Notes under the pieces: model-generated
The model's input: the letters and a program-made list of their open reading frames with translations, nothing else
What the model was told of the DNA's origin: nothing
The model's database searches: none
DNA from: Gardnerella kenyensis
GTDB lineage: Bacteria > Actinomycetota > Actinomycetes > Actinomycetales > Bifidobacteriaceae
Reading direction: 5' to 3'
Length of the DNA: 6,115 nucleotides
Assembly (NCBI GenBank): GCA_003585735.1
Contig: NQOH01000001.1
Location: 510,977-517,091, forward strand
In this document: piece by piece, positions 1 to 4,912 of the stretch
Layout of the letters: the number at the start of each line of letters is the position of its first letter
Numbering within the stretch: position 1 is the first letter of the stretch
Made by a program: the position numbers and the translations under genes

Positions 1-132
1 CCTCCAAACGCGAGAAAACTACACGGCAAATGTTTCCCAAAACAATAAAACATAATGTGCAAGTTGCGAGTAAACTAAATACGTTACGATTACGAAGTTA
101 CGTAAGGAATATTTAAAAAGCTAAGGAATAGC
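1..132. other. Gene-free leader upstream of trmL
   Basis: No open frame of note lies here. The segment is AT-rich and carries three copies of TTACG (84-88, 90-94, 98-102), the last being part of the 8-bp palindrome TTACGTAA (98-105). The 9-mer TAAGGAATA occurs twice (103-111 and 122-130); the second copy supplies the trmL ribosome binding site. Weak promoter-like words are present (TTGCGA at 64-69, TACGAT at 85-90, CATAAT at 51-56) but none gives a well-spaced pair, so I call no promoter. CCTCC at 1-5 would read GGAGG on the - strand and could be the binding site of a gene leaving the left edge. Confidence 0.5.
123..128 (+). promoter_or_regulatory. Ribosome binding site of trmL, second copy of a duplicated 9-mer
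   Basis: AAGGAA lies 4 bases before the ATG at 133 and supports that start, which includes the long N-terminal extension. The same TAAGGAATA word occurs 19 bases upstream, at 103-111, too far from the ATG to serve it. The earlier copy may be a chance or slippage-derived duplicate. Confidence 0.6.
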
Positions 133-822
133 ATGAATAACAGCGAGAAGCCGCAAGAAGCAAAAACAAAAACCGAAGAGCAAGCCGCCGCACACAAAGC
201 AGCCGCAAGCCGCGTAGAGCAAATGTACGAGTACGGGTACCGCAAGTCCAACTACGGCCCGGACGAGCTTGTAACCGACGCTCACGGAAATCCGATTAGC
301 GTTATGGATGCTATGCTAAGCGCCGACGATGCTGCTCGCGCCGAAACGCACACACCTCACCTTTGCTTCTACTCCCCTCGTATTCCGGGAAATACAGGAT
401 CCGCGATTCGTCTTTGCGCTGTAACCGGCACGATTTTGCACTTGGTTGAGCCGCTCGGTTTTAATTTGCACGATACTAAGTTGCGTCGCGCAGGCTTGGA
501 TTATCACGATATGGCTCACGTTGTTTTGCACCCGAATTTTGAGAATTTGGTTGAGTCGATGCCGAATTCGCGAATTATTGCGTTTACTGCAAATGCTACG
601 AAACTTTACACTGAAATTGAGTATAAGCCGAACGATATTCTGCTTTTTGGCCCAGAACCAGGAGATATTCCGGATCCGATGGATGTTATGGCAGGCCCGC
701 ACGTGGCAGAGCAGGTTCGCCTTCCTATGCGACCTTCGCTTCGTAGTTTGAATCTTACGAATTGCGCTTCTATTGCAGTGTACGAAGCGTGGAGGCAGCT
801 CGGTTTTGCCGGCGGCAAGTAA
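133..822 (+). CDS. trmL: tRNA (cytidine/uridine-34-2'-O)-methyltransferase, TrmL-like SPOUT enzyme
   Basis: SpoU/TrmH-family methyltransferase. TrmL uses S-adenosylmethionine to methylate the ribose of wobble base 34 in certain leucine tRNAs, in the cytoplasm, as a dimer. The catalytic core starts near residue 75 and shows the family blocks in order: HLCFYSPRIPGNTG followed by IRLCA (76-96, with the conserved Asn87 and Arg93); VEPLGF and LRRAGLDYH (105-125), typical of TrmL; motif 2 LLFGPEPGDIP (170-180); and motif 3 LRSLNLTNCASIAVYEAWRQ (203-222), which forms the SAM-binding trefoil knot. The core length of about 155 residues matches E. coli TrmL, but 74 residues precede it: first a charged Lys/Glu/Ala-rich stretch, then a region with MYEYGYRKSNYGPDEL. 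Motif 2 reads E-P-G-D-I-P, where E. coli has E-T-R-G-L-P as I recall it. The start at 133 has a good binding site. The family is secure; the exact tRNA target is inferred. Confidence 0.9.
   Translation: MNNSEKPQEAKTKTEEQAAAHKAAASRVEQMYEYGYRKSNYGPDELVTDAHGNPISVMDAMLSADDAARAETHTPHLCFYSPRIPGNTGSAIRLCAVTGTILHLVEPLGFNLHDTKLRRAGLDYHDMAHVVLHPNFENLVESMPNSRIIAFTANATKLYTEIEYKPNDILLFGPEPGDIPDPMDVMAGPHVAEQVRLPMRPSLRSLNLTNCASIAVYEAWRQLGFAGGK
806..818. repeat. Short inverted repeat at the end of trmL
   Basis: TTGCC (806-810) and GGCAA (814-818) can pair around a 3-base loop, just before the trmL stop codon (820-822). No U-run follows on either strand, so it does not look like an intrinsic terminator. It encodes the Gly-Gly-Lys tail and may be a by-product of that. 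Confidence 0.3.
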
Positions 823-840
823 GCTCATCAAACGATGCAT

Positions 841-846
841 TACAAT
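841..846 (+). promoter_or_regulatory. Candidate -10 box for the membrane-protein gene (leaderless start)
   Basis: TACAAT matches TATAAT at five of six positions and ends 7 bases before the ATG at 854, so a transcript from it would begin at or next to the start codon. That would explain the lack of any purine-rich binding site before this gene. No good -35 hexamer sits 16-18 bases upstream, so the call is tentative. Co-transcription with trmL, whose stop lies 31 bases before the ATG, is the alternative. Confidence 0.3.
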
Positions 847-853
847 AGTAATT

Positions 854-1777
854 ATGTTTATGCCAGACGGGATTCTACGCAAGCTGCGTGAAAAAGTGAG
901 CGAAATAAAAGCTCGTAAGCCAATGCGTACTCCCGCGCGCAAAATCGCTAAGTTGGCGACGTCGCTTAAGAAAAATATTAAAAGCAAAATTTCAAGCAAG
1001 CCCGCGCGCAAACCGTCTAGCAAACCGTCTCGCAAGCCGTCTAGCAAACAGTCTCGCAAGCCGTCTCGCAACAATATGAGCGCAGCTCGACGCAGAATGT
1101 ACATCCGCCGCCGCATTGCAGTAGGCACAGCTCTGTTGCTAATTCTTGCGATTGCAATATTTTGCGTTATTAGCTTGTGCAAAGGTCTTGTTGCGATTGG
1201 CGGCGCTATTGCAGGTCACGAAGTTAATATTTCGCGTAAAGCTGTGCCAGACCCTCGCCCTGTTGGATTAACGCCTCGTTGCTCTGCGCGAAATATTCGA
1301 CTTGAGCTTTCCGCAAGTTCTCAAACTGTTCCTATGGGCGGAAGCGTTGAGATTACAGAGCGATTTGTTTATGACGGAAATTCTTCATGCCTTATTGACG
1401 CGTCTAATATAAACGCTGTGCTTACTGTAAATACTAGCGACGAAGCTACTAATAGCCAGGACGATTCGCAAAATAAGGATGCGAAAAATCAGAACGATTC
1501 AGCAGATACTAAGGACGCAAGTAAAAGTAACGATCCTCTATCTCACGCTGTGTGGCGATCTGATAAGTGCGAAGATGTGCCTTTGAAGCCTTTGCTTATG
1601 GCTAAGGGCGATCATTTTGAGAAGAAAATTACTTGGAATACAAATTCTAATTCCGGCAAGGGTTGCGTCGCGGATGAGGATTTGCCTAAGGTGAATCGCG
1701 GCATATACGTTATTCAGCTTCAACATAAGCGCATTCCGGGATTGCATAGCGATCCTGTGCTAATAAACGTTAAGTAG
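854..1777 (+). CDS. Unrecognised single-pass membrane protein with basic repeat tail and extracellular four-cysteine domain
   Basis: I do not recognise this 307-residue protein. Its parts are clear. Residues 1-87 are strongly basic, with a (R/S)KPS repeat at 52-71 and Arg clusters just before the membrane segment. Residues about 88-108 (from IAVGTALLLILAIAIFCVIS) form one transmembrane helix, with a further hydrophobic Gly/Ala stretch to about 120. The basic side should stay in the cytoplasm, leaving residues 121-307 outside. The outer part has four cysteines (143, 179, 239, 271), which could form two disulfides, and beta-rich stretches such as IRLELSAS and GSVEITERFVY that suggest an immunoglobulin-like sandwich. 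A polar Asn/Asp/Ser/Lys linker (194-227) interrupts it. A DUF4232-like or BsuPI-like fold is possible but is only a guess. The ATG at 854 is preferred; another at 860 is possible. Neither has a binding site. The gene follows trmL by 31 bases and converges with the DUF711 gene. Confidence 0.75.
   Translation: MFMPDGILRKLREKVSEIKARKPMRTPARKIAKLATSLKKNIKSKISSKPARKPSSKPSRKPSSKQSRKPSRNNMSAARRRMYIRRRIAVGTALLLILAIAIFCVISLCKGLVAIGGAIAGHEVNISRKAVPDPRPVGLTPRCSARNIRLELSASSQTVPMGGSVEITERFVYDGNSSCLIDASNINAVLTVNTSDEATNSQDDSQNKDAKNQNDSADTKDASKSNDPLSHAVWRSDKCEDVPLKPLLMAKGDHFEKKITWNTNSNSGKGCVADEDLPKVNRGIYVIQLQHKRIPGLHSDPVLINVK
1007..1066 (+). repeat. 12-bp in-frame tandem repeat, five copies
   Basis: Five adjacent 12-bp units follow CGCAAACCGTCT, alternating CGC/AGC at the first codon and AAA/AAG at the second; the fourth unit has CAG in place of CCG. 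A partial sixth unit (CGCAA) follows at 1067-1071. Each unit is exactly four codons, giving RKPS, SKPS, RKPS, SKQS, RKPS in the cytoplasmic tail of the membrane protein. Gain or loss of a unit would change tail length without shifting the frame. Confidence 0.9.
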
Positions 1778-1834
1778 GGTTCGCGCGTTAATTTCTGTTT
1801 TTGCTGGTTTTTGGAACATTTGCCGGAGATTTTC

Positions 1835-1867
1835 CAGCGTTTATTTCCACGCGCAAAGAAAACGCTG
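1835..1867. terminator. Weak candidate hairpin between convergent genes
   Basis: CAGCGTTT (1835-1842) and AAACGCTG (1860-1867) are perfect 8-bp complements with a 17-base loop, lying between the stop of the membrane-protein gene (1777) and the stop of the DUF711 gene (1873). A shared terminator is expected here. However, no clean U-tract follows on either strand and the loop is long, so function is doubtful. The rest of 1778-1872 holds T-rich DNA and no gene. Confidence 0.25.
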
Positions 1868-1872
1868 ATTCC

Positions 1873-3237
1873 CTAGTTCTTAAAGCTGTGAACAGGCGCC
1901 GGAATACGCCCACCGCGCGTAACGAAAGCCTCGCAACTGGTCTGATTCACCGGCATAATCGGCGCGTAACCCATCAATCCGCCGAAGTTCGCCATCTCGC
2001 CAACGCCCTTGCCAATCACAGGAATAATGCGCACTGCAGTAGTTTTCTGATTAATCATGCCGATTGCGGATTCGTCCGCAATCATTCCGGAAATCGTTGC
2101 AGCGGAAGTATCTCCCGGAATCGCAATCATATCGAGGCCCACAGAGCACACGCAAGTCATTGCTTCAAGCTTTTCAATCGTCAAGCAGCCGGATTTCGCA
2201 GCCGCAATCATATTCGCGTCTTCCGAAACAGGTATGAACGCTCCGGAAAGTCCACCAACGTAGCTGCTGGCCATAATTCCGCCCTTCTTCACCTGATCGT
2301 TCAGCATTGCGAGCGCCGCAGTCGTGCCAGGAGCTCCAACCTGCTCCAAGCCAATCTTCTCAAGCACTTCGCCAACGGAATCGCCAACTGCAGGCGTTGG
2401 CGCAAGCGACAAATCAATAATTCCAAACGGCACTCCAAGCCTGCGCGAAGCTTCTTGCGCAACCAACTGCCCAACTCGCGTAATCTTAAACGCTGTACGC
2501 TTAATCGTTTCGCACAGGAAAGCAAAGTCTTTGCCGCGAGCAGCGTCCAGCGCGCAAGACACAACGCCCGGTCCGGAAACGCCCACGTTAATCACAGCAT
2601 CGCCTTCAGTAACGCCGTGGAATCCGCCTGCCATAAACGGATTATCGTCCGGAGCGTTGCAAAAAGCCACAAACTTAACGCATCCGTAAGAATCTTTGCT
2701 AGCAGTCGCCTCTGCAATCTTCTTAACTGTGCGCCCAAGCAGCTCCACGCAATCCATGTCGATTCCGGTTCGCGTTGAGCCAACGTTCACGGAAGAGCAC
2801 ACAATCTCCGTCTCGCTTAAGGCTTGCGGAAGCGACTCAATAAGCATGCGGTCAGCTGCGGTCATCGACTTTGCAGGAAGCGCGGAATATCCGCCGATTA
2901 AATCAACTCCAACTGCGTGCGCTGCCCTGTCTAGCGCGTGCGCAATTTGCACAAAATCTTCAGGCTTTTTGCAAGACGACGCGCCAACAAGCGAAATCGG
3001 AGTCACGGTAATGCGCTTGTTTACAATCGGAATGCCGTAATCGCGCGAAATATCGTTGCCGGTTTTGACGAGATCTTTTGCAAGACGCGTAATTTTCGCC
3101 TCAACATTGCGGCAAACATCTTGCAGGTTTTCCGAAGCACAGTCGAGCAGGTTAATTCCCATTGTGATTGTGCGAACGTCGAGCTGTTCTTGCTCAATCA
3201 TCGAATTGGTTTCGCTTACTTCCATCAAGTTGAGCAT
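1873..3237 (-). CDS. UPF0210 / DUF711 'PFL family' protein
   Basis: A 454-residue member of UPF0210 (DUF711), a cytoplasmic family whose fold resembles pyruvate formate-lyase but whose reaction is unknown. The length is full for the family, and the start (MLNLMEVSETN) matches the usual bifidobacterial start. Recognisable blocks are GIPIVNKRITVTPISLVG (68-85), the region NVGSTRTGIDM (151-161), NAPDDNPFMAGGFHGVTEG (194-212), GVSGPGVV (219-226), the stretch DLSLAPTPAVGDSVGEVLE (275-293), GAPGTTAALAMLNDQVKKGG (301-320) and a final RGGRIPAPVHSF (441-452). Cysteines in TCVCSVG (361-367) are notable for a family related to radical enzymes, but I see no glycyl-radical motif, so radical chemistry should not be assumed. 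AAGGAAG (3244-3250) lies 6 bases before the ATG. The gene follows the ACT gene by 50 bases and is probably its operon partner, as in SP_0238/SP_0239 of Streptococcus pneumoniae. Confidence 0.93.
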   Translation of the reverse strand: MLNLMEVSETNSMIEQEQLDVRTITMGINLLDCASENLQDVCRNVEAKITRLAKDLVKTGNDISRDYGIPIVNKRITVTPISLVGASSCKKPEDFVQIAHALDRAAHAVGVDLIGGYSALPAKSMTAADRMLIESLPQALSETEIVCSSVNVGSTRTGIDMDCVELLGRTVKKIAEATASKDSYGCVKFVAFCNAPDDNPFMAGGFHGVTEGDAVINVGVSGPGVVSCALDAARGKDFAFLCETIKRTAFKITRVGQLVAQEASRRLGVPFGIIDLSLAPTPAVGDSVGEVLEKIGLEQVGAPGTTAALAMLNDQVKKGGIMASSYVGGLSGAFIPVSEDANMIAAAKSGCLTIEKLEAMTCVCSVGLDMIAIPGDTSAATISGMIADESAIGMINQKTTAVRIIPVIGKGVGEMANFGGLMGYAPIMPVNQTSCEAFVTRGGRIPAPVHSFKN

Positions 3238-3287
3238 GGCACACTTCCTTACGTTTACTTAAGATTGCTACGATATTTCTACGAGTT

Positions 3288-3614
3288 TTAGATTCTGTGC
3301 ATTGCTGTAAAAATATTGCTACGCTGGCAGCGAATACGCACGCCGATTTCGGTACCAAGCGACTCTAATCCGTCGGCAAATTCGCCAAATTCGCAGTCCA
3401 TAGTTGCCACGTCAACAATCATCATCATATTGAAGAATCCGTCGACAATGGTTTGAGAAATATTCAAAATATTTACATTATGATTGGCTGCGTGCGAAGT
3501 AACTTTCGCAATAATACCGACGGTATCACACCCAACAACGGTAATAATTGCCTTAGAAGCGTCGCCTTTAGAAAGCGATTCTTGATTTTCTGCAACTGTA
3601 GTATTGGCGACCAT
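3288..3614 (-). CDS. UPF0237 ACT-domain protein
   Basis: A 108-residue stand-alone ACT domain. ACT domains bind small ligands, usually amino acids, and regulate a partner; here the ligand is unknown. Residues 21-95 fit the UPF0237 pattern: KAIITVVGCDTVGIIAKVT (21-39), with the strand-turn-helix that forms the ligand pocket, then NVNILNISQTIVDGFFNMMMIVD (46-68) and the closing GVRIRCQRSNIFTAMHRI (91-108). About 20 polar residues precede the core, more than the family's usual 88-90 total would need. No other Met lies between the start and the core, and AGGAGG sits 5 bases before the ATG, so the extension looks real. Its gene comes directly before DUF711, a pairing found in many Firmicutes and Actinobacteria, which suggests it senses a ligand for that protein. 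A 13-bp tandem repeat lies upstream. Confidence 0.9.
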   Translation of the reverse strand: MVANTTVAENQESLSKGDASKAIITVVGCDTVGIIAKVTSHAANHNVNILNISQTIVDGFFNMMMIVDVATMDCEFGEFADGLESLGTEIGVRIRCQRSNIFTAMHRI

Positions 3615-3619
3615 ATTTG

Positions 3620-3625
3620 CCTCCT
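3620..3625 (-). promoter_or_regulatory. Strong ribosome binding site of the ACT gene
   Basis: AGGAGG on the - strand, 5 bases before the ATG, is the best Shine-Dalgarno match among the gene starts of the window. It fixes the start and hence the 20-residue N-terminal extension. Confidence 0.8.
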
Positions 3626-3637
3626 GCCGTTGTGAAA

Positions 3638-3649
3638 CCGCTTATGCGG
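3638..3649. repeat. Small hairpin in the ACT leader
   Basis: CCGC (3638-3641) pairs with GCGG (3646-3649) around TTAT; adjoining A and T runs can extend the stem with one bulge. On the - strand it lies 12 bases before the ACT binding site and is followed by only three Us, so it is a poor terminator for prs. On the + strand a T-rich stretch follows, which could stop antisense transcription. A role in the leader is possible but unproven. Confidence 0.35.
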
Positions 3650-3677
3650 ATTTGCTTTGCTTTATTTTATATTTTTG

Positions 3678-3755
3678 CGTAAGTTTTATACGTAAGTTTT
3701 TTACGTAAGTTTTTTACGTAAGTTTTATACGTAAGTTTTATGCGTAAATATTATG
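3678..3755. repeat. 13-bp tandem repeat, six copies, overlapping the prs stop codon
   Basis: CGTAAG (or CGTAAA in the last copy) recurs at 3678, 3691, 3704, 3717, 3730 and 3743, a strict 13-base period. The units follow CGTAAGTTTTATA, with small changes: two have TTTTTTA, and the last is CGTAAATATTATG. The array fills most of the gap between prs and the ACT gene and enters prs, so its left-most coding copies spell the C-terminal NIYA and the stop codon (3738-3740). It contains two TTACGTAA palindromes (3701-3708, 3714-3721). On the - strand the units contain TATAAA-like words, so copy number could affect the promoter region of ACT/DUF711. Confidence 0.92.
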
Positions 3756-4751
3756 CTGCTTCATATCTTCCGGAAGCGCGTTGCGAAGAGACACAAGCGA
3801 TCCAGAGCGGAACACAGAACGAATACCGGCGGCAAGAAGAGGCGCAATCGAAAGCACCGTCATATTCTTAAGTCGCTTTTCTTCCGGCACAGGAACCGTA
3901 TCCGTCAAAATAATTTCGCGCACATCCGCATCCTTCAAACGCTCAACAGCAGGACCGGAAAGCAAAGCGTGAGTTGCAACCAAAGTAACAGACTTAGCTC
4001 CAGCCTCACGCAGAGTGCGCACAGCTTCGCAAATCGTGCCTGCGGTATCGATCATATCGTCAACAACAATGCAATCGCGACCTTGAATTTCACCAATAAT
4101 TCCGTGAGCTTCAGCGTGATTTGGACGCGTAATATCGCGAGTTTTATGAATAAAAGCAAGAGGCAAATCGCCAAGTTTTGCAGCCCACTGTTCGGAAACT
4201 TTAATACGGCCAGCATCCGGAGAAACAATAGTTGCGTTGTCGAGTTCCATAGAGTTTCGCACGTAGTCAATCAGCACAGGCATAGCAGTTAAATGGTCAA
4301 CCGGACCGTCAAAGAAGCCCTGCTCCTGAGTTGCGTGCATGTCAACCGTCAAAATTCTAGTAGCACCTGCAGCGCGGAACAAATCAAACATAAGACGCGC
4401 TGTAATAGGTTCGCGACCTTGATGCTTTTTATCTTGGCGAGAATAACCAAAGAACGGCGCAACAACGTTAATACTGCGAGCAGAAGCGCGGCGCAAGGAA
4501 TCAACCATAAGAAGCTGTTCCATAATCCAATTGTTAATAGGATTCGTATGCGCTTGAAGCACAAAAACATCCGCTCCACGAACCGGCTGCGTAAAGCGCA
4601 CGTACATTTCGCCATTCGCAAAATCGTAGGCAGTTGTCTCAAGCACGTCAATACCAAGATATTGCGCAGTTTCTTTGGCAAGTTCCGGATACGCACGACC
4701 CGTAACCAGCATCATCTGCTTTTTTGAATCGCCTTCAAGAATTATTGACAT
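3738..4751 (-). CDS. prs: Ribose-phosphate pyrophosphokinase (PRPP synthase)
   Basis: Class I PRPP synthase: ribose 5-phosphate + ATP gives PRPP + AMP, the entry to purine, pyrimidine, histidine, tryptophan and NAD synthesis; cytoplasmic. The start used is MSIILEGDSKK, giving 337 residues, because a binding site (GGGAAGG, 4757-4763) lies 5 bases before it; an in-frame ATG at 4776-4778 has none. Key elements: SRQDKKHQGREP (104-115), which carries the ATP-binding RQDKK; DMHATQEQGFFDGPVDHL (137-154), with the metal-binding His139; HKTRD (202-206), the flexible catalytic loop with Lys203 and Arg205; VVDDMIDTAGT (229-239), the PRPP loop. The enzyme is about 20 residues longer than E. coli Prs (315), mainly at the C-terminus, where the last residues (NIYA) are encoded by a 13-bp tandem repeat. 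It lies downstream of ribokinase, whose product it uses. A candidate extended -10 box sits upstream, so it may have its own promoter. Confidence 0.95.
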   Translation of the reverse strand: MSIILEGDSKKQMMLVTGRAYPELAKETAQYLGIDVLETTAYDFANGEMYVRFTQPVRGADVFVLQAHTNPINNWIMEQLLMVDSLRRASARSINVVAPFFGYSRQDKKHQGREPITARLMFDLFRAAGATRILTVDMHATQEQGFFDGPVDHLTAMPVLIDYVRNSMELDNATIVSPDAGRIKVSEQWAAKLGDLPLAFIHKTRDITRPNHAEAHGIIGEIQGRDCIVVDDMIDTAGTICEAVRTLREAGAKSVTLVATHALLSGPAVERLKDADVREIILTDTVPVPEEKRLKNMTVLSIAPLLAAGIRSVFRSGSLVSLRNALPEDMKQHNIYA

Positions 4752-4756
4752 AATTG

Positions 4757-4763
4757 CCTTCCC
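4757..4763 (-). promoter_or_regulatory. Ribosome binding site that sets the prs start
   Basis: GGGAAGG on the - strand ends 5 bases before the ATG at 4749-4751. The longer frame, from an ATG at 4776-4778, has no purine-rich site and would add nine residues (MQFASGKAI) not expected for the family. The shorter start is therefore preferred. Confidence 0.75.
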
Positions 4764-4801
4764 GCTTGCAAATTGCATGTACAGTGACAGAGTCGATTTC
4801 T

Positions 4802-4810
4802 ATTTTAGCA
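4802..4810 (-). promoter_or_regulatory. Candidate extended -10 promoter of prs
   Basis: On the - strand this reads TGC followed by TAAAAT, the extended -10 form TGnTATAAT with one mismatch. It lies about 50 bases before the prs ATG, giving a leader of roughly 40-45 bases. The -35 region (GTCTCT at 17 bp spacing) is a poor match, as extended -10 promoters allow. Confidence 0.4.
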
Positions 4811-4876
4811 GTCGCCGCGCCGGAAGAGACACAGCCGGTGAGTTACGCATAAATTGCGCGAAATTACGCAAGTAAA

Positions 4877-4912
4877 TTACTTAATTACTTACTTAATTAA
4901 TTAATTACTTAG
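4877..4912. repeat. Tetranucleotide TTAN array, nine units, across the ribokinase stop codon
   Basis: Nine consecutive 4-base units all read TTA plus one base: C, A, C, C, A, A, A, C, G in + order. The array includes the ribokinase stop codon (4905-4907, TAA on the - strand) and its last codon. Because each unit but the last contains TAA on the - strand and the period is four, stop codons fall in all three frames within 12 bases after the gene. The array is followed toward prs by related TTAC-rich DNA (4843-4876). Confidence 0.88.

Noticed and set aside
773..853. Longer start of the membrane-protein gene, inside trmL
   Set aside because: The ATG at 773 lies within trmL, has no binding site, and would add a segment that simply reads trmL in another frame. 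The ATG at 854 begins after the trmL stop.
316..1182. Long - strand frame with Leu/Arg/Asp-Gly repeats across trmL and the membrane-protein gene
   Set aside because: It overlaps the end of a secure gene and the start of another; its repeat is only the reverse reading of the 12-bp array. It has no recognisable domain.
1801..2778. 325-codon + frame opposite the DUF711 gene
   Set aside because: It is rich in Arg, His, Asn and Ser, typical of the antisense reading of a conserved gene, and no domain is visible. DUF711 on the other strand is certain.
1873..3237. Pyruvate formate-lyase
   Set aside because: The family name reflects a similar fold. Length (454 against about 750) and the absence of a glycyl-radical motif exclude a true formate-lyase.
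3678..3755. CRISPR array
   Set aside because: The 13-bp units are directly adjacent with no spacers of unique sequence and no cas genes nearby. It is a simple tandem repeat.
4752..4778. Nine extra N-terminal residues of Prs
   Set aside because: The upstream ATG lacks a binding site, whereas the ATG at 4749-4751 has GGGAAGG at the right distance and begins as family members do.
4818..4840. Hairpin (CGCCGG with CCGGTG) as the ribokinase terminator
   Set aside because: It needs a wobble pair, has an 11-base loop and is not followed by a U-run on the - strand.
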